Below are positions 1 to 6,765 of a stretch of DNA of 7,035 nucleotides, in pieces. The DNA is from Victivallales bacterium (GTDB taxonomy: Bacteria; Verrucomicrobiota; Lentisphaeria; Oligosphaerales; Oligosphaeraceae). The translations under genes were made by a program, and so were the position numbers. The notes under the pieces are model-generated. The model was given only the letters and a program-made list of their open reading frames with translations, made no database searches and was not told where the DNA came from. Positions within the stretch are counted from its first letter, which is position 1. Every line of letters starts with the position of its first letter. The DNA is taken from NCBI GenBank assembly GCA_017543165.1, contig JAFYGL010000658.1, positions 1 through 7,035 of the forward strand, read 5' to 3'.

Positions 1-18
1 GTTCTACCTTCATCCTGA

Positions 19-39
19 TGCGCGGCCAATGGCCGCGCA
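19..39 (-). terminator. GC-rich hairpin after the secreted glycosidase gene (candidate terminator)
   Basis: A perfect 9-bp stem (19-27 with 31-39, TGCGCGGCC/GGCCGCGCA) encloses a 3-nt loop. It begins 8 nt past the TGA stop of the minus-strand glycosidase gene, so it is well placed to end that transcript or protect its 3' end. The minus-strand sequence after the stem (TCAGGATGAAGG) has no U-tract, so it is not a canonical intrinsic terminator. It may instead be a 3'-stabilising stem or a Rho-assisted end. Confidence 0.5.
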
Positions 40-47
40 GATGAATT

Positions 48-3000
48 TCACTTGGCCAGTTTGAACTGGTATTGCCTGCCAGAGAAATACATGCCGCCAG
101 GAACCAGTGTATAGTGGCCGAATTTGCCTTCCTCCAGCCTGTTGCGCATCAGGTTGAATGGCACGGCTACGCCGGTTTCGGGCCTGCCGCCGATTTCACT
201 CCAGGGAATAGTGAGAACAACTGTCCATCCTCCCTTGCTTTTATTGAATTTAGCCGACACCTTTGTGCCTGGCTTTTCAATATTCTTCGCGCCTGCCTGC
301 TTAACCAGCATTGCGTCTTCGATGTATTTTGTATTGGCCACATCTATCACCACATGGAAAATCATGTCGGTATTGTCGGTTCTGCCCACAAAGAATTCCA
401 CGCCGTCTCCCTGCCATGGCTTGTTTATGCGGCTGCCCTCGTTATTTTGAATGTGCTCTGGCTTCTCCGCGCAATCGTAGAAGAAATACAGGCATTCGTC
501 ATTGTAGGCAGCCTTGACCTGCGTCCTAAGCTGCACCATTGAGGCCTTTGCCGCAGTCAATTCCCCCAAAACAGGCATTTTTGCCCAGTCAGGGTTGCCT
601 TTCACAGTTTTTATTTCCAGCAATGCAGTGCTGTGCACGCCCAGCTGCACAGGCTTCAATGCAGTGGCACCAGCGGGCAATATGTCCGCCGTTTCCAGGA
701 TTTCGACACTGAAGCTACGGGCGGGAGCGATATCCTCGAAGTAGCTTGCAAAGCAGAGCCTGCCCGTCCAGCCTTCAGGTGCGCCCAATGTAGCCAGGTC
801 AATCCAGCATTCCTTGGATTTTGCGTTCTCGTCGATGAGCAAATTATCCAGCACATAGATGTTCTGTTGCTTTGATTTGGTGCCCCACTCAAGAGGCTTC
901 ATGGAATCGCGCTTTTCATTTTGGATGCCAAGTCCAGCGGCGCTGCGCACAGTGTAGCCTTCCCTAGTTGCGAAGTCAAGAACCAGGCCGCCGAACACGT
1001 TTGGGCGTGCTGGTCGCACACTGTGCCTCTTGGGCTGGTAGCCATAGTTGTTGTAATACCAGAAGCCATTGTCCATGCGCAGTTTCAAGTAGCGTTTCGC
1101 CTCGAGCTCCAGCATGGCAGAAGCGCGGTTGAAGTGGTTTTCAAAAACACGCAGGGTTCCTGTTGAGAGTTGCAATTTGTCCACATCCACCGATGCAAAA
1201 GTCGCCTGTTCGGAATGAAGCGAACCTTGCGAGATGACTTTAATGCCATTGACCGTCCTGTTGACTGGCTTAAGCTCCGCCTTGTCTTCAAGTGGGATCA
1301 GAATCGGGCGCAGTTTCATAGGCTTGCCCAGTTTCTTCAGCGAGATTACCTTGCTGATTTTCCCAGAAACAATCTGGTATTTGCCGTCCCTGACAGTTTC
1401 AGGCAAATCCAATGCAAACGAGCCAGCTTTGGACAAGACAAGATTGCCCTCGCTGTATATCTGCACAGACGCATTAGATGGTTCCACATCCACTTTCAGA
1501 TTGCGTTCCTTCAAGGCGGCATCCAGCTTCTTGGCAACAGGAGTGCTTCCTTCAATTATATTGAGTGCAATCTCGTTCCTGCCCTTTGCAACCATCAGCA
1601 CGGCAAAGCGCATGTTCTTCTCAATGCGCAGTGCAACAGGCGCATTCTTCCCATTGATAGTTGCTGAGGCAGGAGCCCTGCCTTCATCCAGCAAAATGCC
1701 AATTTCAGCGTTTTCCTCGCTTTCGACAACTATCCTGCCCTTGTCTTCTTTAATCACACTGCCTGGCTGCCCAGCCAGGTAGTAATGGGACGGTTCGTCC
1801 GCAACGCTCAAAACCACAGCGGGAAGCTGGCTCAGCATCAGGACTTTAGCCTGACCTTGCTGTACGGAGACCTTGCAGGAAAAACGCTCGGTGTACGGGA
1901 ATGTGCCCATATATTGAGGAACCACAGCCCTTTCCGCAATCCAGCCTGTTTTCTGGTAGTCCCTGGCGATCTGCCGTTCACTGAAAAGGGCATTGTAGGA
2001 CTTGCCATTCTTGATTGTATAAAGCCATGCATATATAGGCTTGTCCTTGGCAACCAGCCCCAAAGGCGCCGTCAGCACGGAGACTTCACGCTCAGTCTTG
2101 CCTGTTTCATGTGGATTTATGAAAAGCCAGCCATTGTTCCCCTGATGAAGTGCCATCAGCTCCAGTTCCTCATTGGCATCATTGCGCCAGTCAGGCTTGA
2201 TATCCGCCTCAGCCAATTGGGCCTGGCGTATCTCATAGCGTGCAGCAATGAATGGCAAATCCCTGGTATTGAAACTGCGGCTGTCGTAGGAGCCAACCAC
2301 GCCAATGCCGCTCATGTAATTGTGGAATGCGCCATCCACACCTGGCAGCCAATAAATATAGACGGAATGGTGCAGCGGATCCTTGTAGTTGTAGAGTTTG
2401 AACTTCCACATGAGCATGGCTCCGCGCCGCCATTCGCTGGTCAATGTGCCGCCAAAACTCTCCAGATAGCCGATATCGCCAAGTGGATTTTCGCTGTGGT
2501 TGAAGTAAACCACCCTGTCTGGATGCCCTTCTTTAATCGCCTTGCGTACGCCCAGGTAGAAATCCGTCTGCCCTAGAGGGTCATCTATGCGCATGGTATC
2601 CCAATCCTTGGCGTATGCGCCAGACTTGCCGCCGTCCAGATACCAGTTGTCCTGCTCGTAGTAGTTGACAAAATCCACAATCTGCTTCTGCGCCTCCTGG
2701 CGAGAGGCAGGTATTCCCCAGAAGCGCAGATAATTCACATTGGTGCCAGGGAACCATGAGGCCTTTGCCCCGCTGCGCAGCGTCTTCACAAACCATTCTG
2801 GATGCTTTTGCACAGGGGTGCTCCATGGGTATGCGCTCCAGAACCAGGTGTAATAGCCCAGTTTGAAATTGGGATTTATCGCCCGCAGGCGGCGCACCTT
2901 CGCCTGCAATTCCTCCGCCGTGCAGCGTGAGCCGAAACTGCCGATTATTTCGCCAGAAATGGGCAAATCCCCCCAGATGCCGTCCATGTCGAACATGGCG

Positions 3001-4934
3001 CACTCGTGGAGATAGCCCCGTGGTGAAAATGCCTCCGTCATATTTGTGAAGTGCCTTTGGCTGCTGCCTGGGTAGCTGGCGTCCCATCCCTGGGTGACAT
3101 CGCAGCGCAAATCTCTCAGCCATGCGGGACGCTTGATCTGCCTGCGGAACGCCGCCACATCTGGATGTGCAATGTATTCATCGTATGCCTTTATCATGCC
3201 GCCTTCGGTGACTGAGAGGCGGTTTTCAACGCTTTGGACTGGCGCATCCGCTGGAACCAGCGTCACCGCTGTTATCATCCAGCCATTTGGCTTGAAGAAC
3301 TGGAGATTTTCCTCCTCGGTGCCCACATCCATATAGGTGAAGCGCCCATTGCTGCGGAAGCGTGTGTGCCAAATTGTCAGGCCAACGCTGGCATTCTCGA
3401 ATGCGATTGTGGGGATGTTGGTAAGGGAGCGTGGCATCTGCACATCCTTAGCGGGAATGCGCAGCATGGACATGGCAATCGCGGAGCCTGGCATGTCGTA
3501 GAAGCCGTCCTTGCGGAAGCCCTGCTGAAGTATCACCTCCGTTGCGATGCGCAGGAAATAGCGGCTGAGCCCCTTGTCCGCCAGCACTTCAACCTTCTCC
3601 ATAAGTGCATTTCCTTCCACACTCCAGGTGCGCCTGAGTTTGACGCCAGGCAGCTTTTCATTGGACACGGTCACCGTCACCGAGCCATCCTTGTTGGCGG
3701 TTATATTTTCCACCTTGTCCAGATTGCCGTCAACGGCCGTGTCTTTTTCCCTGGTCTGCATGGTGTACTGCGGGGCGATTCTCTCCGCAAGGAGCCTGCT
3801 CTTGTGGAAAAGACCATTCACGACGCCATTCTCCCGCGAAATCCACAATTCAAATGAGCCAGAGGACAGCTTAACGTAATCCTTTTCCGAACGAGGTGGC
3901 ATTTTGGGACCGATGTCGTAATTGCTTTCCGCCGCCTTGACAAGTTCCTCGGCGGTGACAGTATGACCGGTAAACTCCACTTCGGAAAGTTCCACTGTAT
4001 GGTCGGAGCGCAGCCGCATTGCGCTGAACCGTACATAGCGCCCAACAATGGGCTTCTCCTCGTTGCGATAGGCATACACTACCTGCCTGCGAGTTGTGCC
4101 CTGTTCCTTATTGTATATCACTCCAGCGGGAATCCAGTTCTCCTTGTCAAAGCTGACCTGGACAGCAATCTCCGAGAAGTTGTGGCTAGGTGCGCAATTT
4201 GCGTAAATCTTTATTTCATCCACAGTGAATCGGCCGCCCAAGTCGAATACTATGTCAGGTTCCGCGCTATATGGCCTGAAGAATACGTTCTTCTCCTTGT
4301 TGCCATCAGCAAGCACATTGCCGCTTTCGCCAGAAGTGGGTTCCGCCAGGTGCTGATAGTTCATTATCTTCAGGCTTCGAGAGGCAAGCGTCTTTGGCCA
4401 TAGCTTGAGGCCAGCCACCTCGAAGAACTTGCCTGGCTCGTTCAAGGCACGGAAAGGATACAGGCGGAATTCAGCCACGCCTGAAAGATTGACGCTGTTG
4501 CCACGCTGCGCCTTGAAACTGCTCGTGTCCAGCGGAATCAACACCTTGCCCCACTCTCTGGAAGGCACCACGAACTCGCAGTGGTTCCTGCCGCCTTTGC
4601 CAGTGGTCATGAACACCATTCCCTGCTTGCCGCCATTCTTGCCTGTTATGTTATGGCGCAAATTTAACTCCAGCGTGCCGTATTTGCCCAGGTCCACTGG
4701 CTCAGCAAAGCGACCAATCGCGCCCTGCACATCGCCCTTGGCAACTGGCTCCACATGTATCGCGGCAATGCCATCAGGCCCTTCCACATTCTTGATAGCA
4801 GGCGCAGCGACTGCCTTGCCCTTGTAGCCTTCCCAGGATATGCGAGGCATAAAGGCCCCGACTTCATCCGCCAATGCGCCAATAGCCGCCAGCAAGAAAA
4901 TTAATGCCGAACGCAATAGTGATTTGCTTTGCAT
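48..4934 (-). CDS. Secreted multidomain glycoside hydrolase-like protein with F5/8-type and CBM9-like domains
   Basis: This encodes a 1628-aa protein, probably an exported enzyme acting on a complex glycan; the substrate cannot be read from the sequence. ATG at 4934 is chosen because it gives a clean signal peptide (MQSKSLLRSALIFLLAAIG..., likely cut after ALA, residue 22) and has GAGGAA 7 nt upstream. An in-frame ATG at 4991 would overlap the upstream gene and hide the signal peptide. Approximate domains: 30-181, carbohydrate-binding-like beta-sandwich; 192-325, F5/8 type C (discoidin-like); 353-600, beta-sandwich of the kind preceding GH36/GH101-like barrels; 602-905, TIM-barrel-like core with HPEWF (711-715), YLDGG (D767), YLESFGG (E825) and SEWRRG (E834); 910-1130, beta domain; 1146-1188, short PEGA-like stretch; 1210-1415, beta-rich; about 1430-1628, CBM9/DOMON-like with WQGDGVEFFVG (1507-1517), IPWSEIG and FNLMRNR. 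D767 is a guessed nucleophile and E825 or E834 a guessed acid/base. No CAZy family is assigned; clan GH-D-like or an uncharacterised DUF-type glycosidase is possible. It follows the pseudopilin gene by 11 nt, so they are very likely cotranscribed. Confidence 0.85.
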   Translation of the reverse strand: MQSKSLLRSALIFLLAAIGALADEVGAFMPRISWEGYKGKAVAAPAIKNVEGPDGIAAIHVEPVAKGDVQGAIGRFAEPVDLGKYGTLELNLRHNITGKNGGKQGMVFMTTGKGGRNHCEFVVPSREWGKVLIPLDTSSFKAQRGNSVNLSGVAEFRLYPFRALNEPGKFFEVAGLKLWPKTLASRSLKIMNYQHLAEPTSGESGNVLADGNKEKNVFFRPYSAEPDIVFDLGGRFTVDEIKIYANCAPSHNFSEIAVQVSFDKENWIPAGVIYNKEQGTTRRQVVYAYRNEEKPIVGRYVRFSAMRLRSDHTVELSEVEFTGHTVTAEELVKAAESNYDIGPKMPPRSEKDYVKLSSGSFELWISRENGVVNGLFHKSRLLAERIAPQYTMQTREKDTAVDGNLDKVENITANKDGSVTVTVSNEKLPGVKLRRTWSVEGNALMEKVEVLADKGLSRYFLRIATEVILQQGFRKDGFYDMPGSAIAMSMLRIPAKDVQMPRSLTNIPTIAFENASVGLTIWHTRFRSNGRFTYMDVGTEEENLQFFKPNGWMITAVTLVPADAPVQSVENRLSVTEGGMIKAYDEYIAHPDVAAFRRQIKRPAWLRDLRCDVTQGWDASYPGSSQRHFTNMTEAFSPRGYLHECAMFDMDGIWGDLPISGEIIGSFGSRCTAEELQAKVRRLRAINPNFKLGYYTWFWSAYPWSTPVQKHPEWFVKTLRSGAKASWFPGTNVNYLRFWGIPASRQEAQKQIVDFVNYYEQDNWYLDGGKSGAYAKDWDTMRIDDPLGQTDFYLGVRKAIKEGHPDRVVYFNHSENPLGDIGYLESFGGTLTSEWRRGAMLMWKFKLYNYKDPLHHSVYIYWLPGVDGAFHNYMSGIGVVGSYDSRSFNTRDLPFIAARYEIRQAQLAEADIKPDWRNDANEELELMALHQGNNGWLFINPHETGKTEREVSVLTAPLGLVAKDKPIYAWLYTIKNGKSYNALFSERQIARDYQKTGWIAERAVVPQYMGTFPYTERFSCKVSVQQGQAKVLMLSQLPAVVLSVADEPSHYYLAGQPGSVIKEDKGRIVVESEENAEIGILLDEGRAPASATINGKNAPVALRIEKNMRFAVLMVAKGRNEIALNIIEGSTPVAKKLDAALKERNLKVDVEPSNASVQIYSEGNLVLSKAGSFALDLPETVRDGKYQIVSGKISKVISLKKLGKPMKLRPILIPLEDKAELKPVNRTVNGIKVISQGSLHSEQATFASVDVDKLQLSTGTLRVFENHFNRASAMLELEAKRYLKLRMDNGFWYYNNYGYQPKRHSVRPARPNVFGGLVLDFATREGYTVRSAAGLGIQNEKRDSMKPLEWGTKSKQQNIYVLDNLLIDENAKSKECWIDLATLGAPEGWTGRLCFASYFEDIAPARSFSVEILETADILPAGATALKPVQLGVHSTALLEIKTVKGNPDWAKMPVLGELTAAKASMVQLRTQVKAAYNDECLYFFYDCAEKPEHIQNNEGSRINKPWQGDGVEFFVGRTDNTDMIFHVVIDVANTKYIEDAMLVKQAGAKNIEKPGTKVSAKFNKSKGGWTVVLTIPWSEIGGRPETGVAVPFNLMRNRLEEGKFGHYTLVPGGMYFSGRQYQFKLAK

Positions 4935-4941
4935 TGCCAGA

Positions 4942-4947
4942 TTCCTC
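4942..4947 (-). promoter_or_regulatory. Shine-Dalgarno of the glycosidase gene, overlapping the upstream stop codon
   Basis: On the minus strand GAGGAA lies 7 nt before the ATG at 4934. It shares bases with the TGA stop (4948-4946) of the pseudopilin gene. This fixes the start of the large gene and suggests that translation of the two genes is coupled. Confidence 0.65.
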
Positions 4948-5674
4948 AATATTGTTGGATACTGCTGTAGTATGTCTCCGCCGCAGACCACATTCCATTG
5001 GAAAGCGGGCCATCAAGCGCGTCGGCCAAGGTCATGCGCTTGTTGCCCAGCATTGTCGAGGTATTGAAGGGAGCGGCATGCCCATCGAAGAACACACCCT
5101 GGGAAGTTATGTTGGGATGGCGGAAATGCAGCCCCCACCCCTCGGTCAGGCGTCCCATGCGCATATAGCTGCTCTGCACTGGTGCGCCACGCCCCTTGGT
5201 CTTGTCTTCAGCAATCTTCTCGTCCACGCTGTCCGCATGGGAGAAACTGTCGCCAGGATAACGTATGTCGTAGTTGTGCCAGTTGCTTGCACCTGAGTAA
5301 ACCGAGGCACCGCCGTATGTCCAGGTGTGGTCATAACTGTCGTGCCAGGGTTTGAATGGAGAAAGTGAAGGGCATATCATAACGCCATAGTCCTGGATAT
5401 AATTATAGGTCTTCATCAGCAGTGGCCAGCGTGGAATGTCCGCAGTCGCAAAATAAGCGTAAGCGTAGAGGCCGTCATGCTCGTCCGCATACATTGAATG
5501 AGCAAGGCCAACTTGCTTGAGATTGTTGAGACACTGGGTGGCGCGGGCTTTTTTGCGAGCCTTGCCCAATGCGGGCAGCAGCATTGCCGCTAGTATCGCG
5601 ATTATCGCAATGACGACCAGCAACTCAATCAGAGTGAATTGAGCACTTTGCTTCTTGAAATTACTCCTTCTCAT
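4946..5674 (-). CDS. Pseudopilin-like protein, prepilin N-terminal domain with H-x10-DGH motif
   Basis: This encodes a 242-aa protein of the abundant Lentisphaerae/Planctomycetes type: type IV prepilin N-terminal methylation domain plus a processing-associated C-terminal domain. A basic leader (residues 1-12, RR and KK) precedes FTLIELL (13-19), with the conserved Glu at mature position 5 (E17). The hydrophobic helix runs to about residue 36 (LLPAL), followed by [18 protein letters not shown]. The region 56-70 ([15 protein letters not shown]) and MICPS (99-103) are typical of the family. Near the end, H186 is followed after ten residues by DGH (197-199). It is probably held in the inner membrane by its N-terminal helix, or processed and assembled into a pseudopilus or secretion fibre; its exact role is unknown. 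The start is supported by GGAGG 8 nt upstream. The residue before the expected cleavage site is Gln12, not the usual Gly. It is the first gene of the operon with the secreted glycosidase. Confidence 0.9.
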   Translation of the reverse strand: MRRSNFKKQSAQFTLIELLVVIAIIAILAAMLLPALGKARKKARATQCLNNLKQVGLAHSMYADEHDGLYAYAYFATADIPRWPLLMKTYNYIQDYGVMICPSLSPFKPWHDSYDHTWTYGGASVYSGASNWHNYDIRYPGDSFSHADSVDEKIAEDKTKGRGAPVQSSYMRMGRLTEGWGLHFRHPNITSQGVFFDGHAAPFNTSTMLGNKRMTLADALDGPLSNGMWSAAETYYSSIQQY

Positions 5675-5682
5675 TTTTCATG

Positions 5683-5687
5683 CCTCC
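5683..5687 (-). promoter_or_regulatory. Shine-Dalgarno GGAGG of the pseudopilin gene
   Basis: GGAGG on the minus strand ends 8 nt before the ATG at 5674, which is ideal spacing. Another ATG (5681-5679) begins only 1 nt after it and would encode just six codons. The spacing therefore decides in favour of the 5674 start. Confidence 0.75.
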
Positions 5688-5733
5688 GTTGCGTATTTTT
5701 AATGTCAAATCATATTCCTTATGTTTTGGCAAT

Positions 5734-5739
5734 ATTATA
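5734..5739 (-). promoter_or_regulatory. Candidate -10 box for the pseudopilin-glycosidase operon
   Basis: The minus strand reads a perfect TATAAT here, about 60 nt upstream of the pseudopilin start, giving a predicted leader of roughly 50 nt. No good -35 hexamer lies 16-18 nt upstream (TTCCGC or TCCGCA only). That is what an activator-dependent promoter would look like, and an AraC-family gene is divergent next door. The region is AT-rich, so a chance match is possible. Confidence 0.5.
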
Positions 5740-5751
5740 CACTAAAATTTT

Positions 5752-5765
5752 CCATTGCGGAATGG
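5752..5765. promoter_or_regulatory. Palindrome CCATT-gcgg-AATGG over the -35 position (candidate operator)
   Basis: Perfect 5-bp arms (5752-5756 and 5761-5765) flank a GC-rich 4-nt centre, and A/T runs flank the whole site. It sits exactly where the -35 element of the minus-strand promoter should be, in otherwise AT-rich DNA. A regulator bound here could block polymerase or replace the -35 contact. The assignment is positional inference only. Confidence 0.3.
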
Positions 5766-5801
5766 CATTTTTTAGGAATATCATATATATTCTTACGATT
5801 T

Positions 5802-5807
5802 TATAAT
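5802..5807 (+). promoter_or_regulatory. Candidate -10 box for the AraC regulator gene
   Basis: TATAAT on the plus strand lies 100 nt before the regulator's ATG, with no convincing -35 hexamer. If it is used, transcription would begin near 5813-5816. The 9-nt repeat and hairpin region (5822-5881) would then lie inside the mRNA leader. AT-richness limits confidence. Confidence 0.4.
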
Positions 5808-5821
5808 AAATCAAGATAAAT

Positions 5822-5881
5822 TGGGACCTATGGGGCTACTGGGACTACTGGGACTTGTCGCATAAGTCCCATAGGTCCCAT
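5822..5881. repeat. 9-nt-periodic GGGAC repeat forming alternative hairpins in the regulator leader
   Basis: Four direct 9-nt units start at 5823, 5832, 5841 and 5850 (GGGACCTAT, GGGGCTACT, GGGACTACT, GGGACTTGT). Two units in the opposite orientation follow (5864-5872 and 5873-5881). Two stems are possible. One is a 13-bp perfect outer stem (5822-5834 with 5868-5880). The other is an 8-bp inner stem (5849-5856 with 5864-5871) with a 7-nt loop. They share bases 5868-5871, so the full forms exclude each other. No T-tract follows, so this is not a terminator. GGGAC(C/T)TAT-type repeats are, from memory, common dispersed intergenic repeats in such genomes, so it may be a family repeat and not a dedicated regulator. 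Confidence 0.7.
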
Positions 5882-5906
5882 AAAAGACAAAACACAAAGG
5901 GAAATC

Positions 5907-6749
5907 ATGGAATCACTGGAGTACATAGAGACGGCCATTGCCAATCTTGAAAGGCAGTTAAACTTGCCCATCACCATAGTGGACCACAACGGCATGTTCC
6001 AGTACAAGCAAAAAAGCATGGTATTCAACGACTGGCGGCGTTCCCACCACAAGCTGCCTGTATGCTATGCGGGGTTCTGCCCTGACTGCGTGGCAAACTG
6101 CCGCTACAGACTCAACCAGCTTTGCATTGCCCAGCCCAAACCACACTACACAGTATGCTGGAAGAACATCGCGCAGATTGCCGTCCCCTTGCGCCATGAA
6201 GACTTCCATTACGGTGTATTGTATGCAGGCGTATTCAAACCTCAAGGCGGCACAGTCCCCAAGGGGCTTCCAGACGAATTCTACACGGCATACGCTTCCC
6301 TGCGCCAAGTCGACGAGGCCTCCCTCGCGCAGTACATGAGCATTCTGGAGATTTTCGCCAGGGGGCTTATTAGCTATCTTTGCGAGGAGAACATCCTGAA
6401 TTTCGACTACGATTTGCGCGTCCGCAAACTTGGGGAATATCTTGAGGCACACTACCAAGACCCACTTACATTAAATGACATAGCGCGGCACCTGGCTCTA
6501 TCCGAGGCATACGCCAGCAGTTTTATTAAAAAGAACACGGGCAGCAACTTTTCTGAACTGCTGCGCTCAATACGTATAAACCATGCCAGGAAAATGCTGG
6601 CCACAACTGAGGAACCATTGCGTTCCATTGCGGAGGCCTGCGGCTTCTCCAGCGAATTTCACCTAAGCAAGGTATTCAAGCAGCAGACGGGCGAAAGCCC
6701 CTCTGTCTTCCGCAAACGCTCAATACCTTCACCCAAACTCCAAAACTGA
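5907..6749 (+). CDS. AraC-family transcriptional regulator with cysteine-rich PocR-like sensor domain
   Basis: This encodes a 280-aa cytoplasmic DNA-binding regulator. The N-terminal half (about 10-160) resembles a PocR-type ligand-sensing domain: LPITIVDHNG (20-29), a cysteine cluster C53, C58, C61, C65, C73 and C84, then VPLRHEDFHYGVLYAGVF (93-110), where such domains usually show V-P-(I/L)...G.L..G. The C-terminal 100 residues are a complete AraC DNA-binding domain with two helix-turn-helix units. The first is LTLNDIARHLALS (187-199) through FIKKNTG, and the second is PLRSIAEACGFSS (237-249) through FHLSKVFKQQTGESPSVFRK (251-270). The ATG at 5907 has AAAGGG 5 nt upstream. It is divergent from the pseudopilin-glycosidase operon across 232 bp, so that operon is its most likely target, with autoregulation possible. 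The ligand is unknown; the cysteines could bind metal or sense redox. Confidence 0.92.
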   Translation: MESLEYIETAIANLERQLNLPITIVDHNGMFQYKQKSMVFNDWRRSHHKLPVCYAGFCPDCVANCRYRLNQLCIAQPKPHYTVCWKNIAQIAVPLRHEDFHYGVLYAGVFKPQGGTVPKGLPDEFYTAYASLRQVDEASLAQYMSILEIFARGLISYLCEENILNFDYDLRVRKLGEYLEAHYQDPLTLNDIARHLALSEAYASSFIKKNTGSNFSELLRSIRINHARKMLATTEEPLRSIAEACGFSSEFHLSKVFKQQTGESPSVFRKRSIPSPKLQN

Positions 6750-6765
6750 AACCTCTCAACTATAT

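Larger units (their letters stand above)
5712..5792. repeat. Short inverted/direct repeats AGGAATAT / ATATTC around the operon promoter
   Basis: ATATTCCT (5712-5719) is the exact reverse complement of AGGAATAT (5774-5781). The two 8-bp copies flank the -10 box and the CCATT palindrome. The right copy also belongs to a local palindrome, GAATAT-catat-ATATTC (5776-5792), whose right half followed by TTA resembles ATATTCCTTA at 5712. Such repeated half-sites could bind the neighbouring AraC regulator. Base composition makes some matches likely by chance. Confidence 0.3.

Noticed and set aside
1785..2576. 263-codon plus-strand open frame antisense to the glycosidase gene
   Set aside because: It lies wholly inside the well-supported 1628-aa gene, has no recognisable domain or clear SD, and looks like a shadow frame. 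The same holds for the other antisense frames in 72-3857.
5661..5681. Six-codon ORF (MKNEKE) overlapping the pseudopilin start, a possible leader peptide
   Set aside because: Its ATG is only 1 nt from the GGAGG, too close for initiation, while the pseudopilin ATG has 8-nt spacing.
5703..5708. Perfect TTGACA (-35) on the minus strand
   Set aside because: The matching -10 position is AGGCAT, overlapping the ribosome binding site. Transcription would start at or within the start codon.
5828..6052. 74-codon minus-strand frame with MGPMGLM-type product
   Set aside because: It is antisense to the AraC gene, and its end is a translation of the 9-nt repeat.
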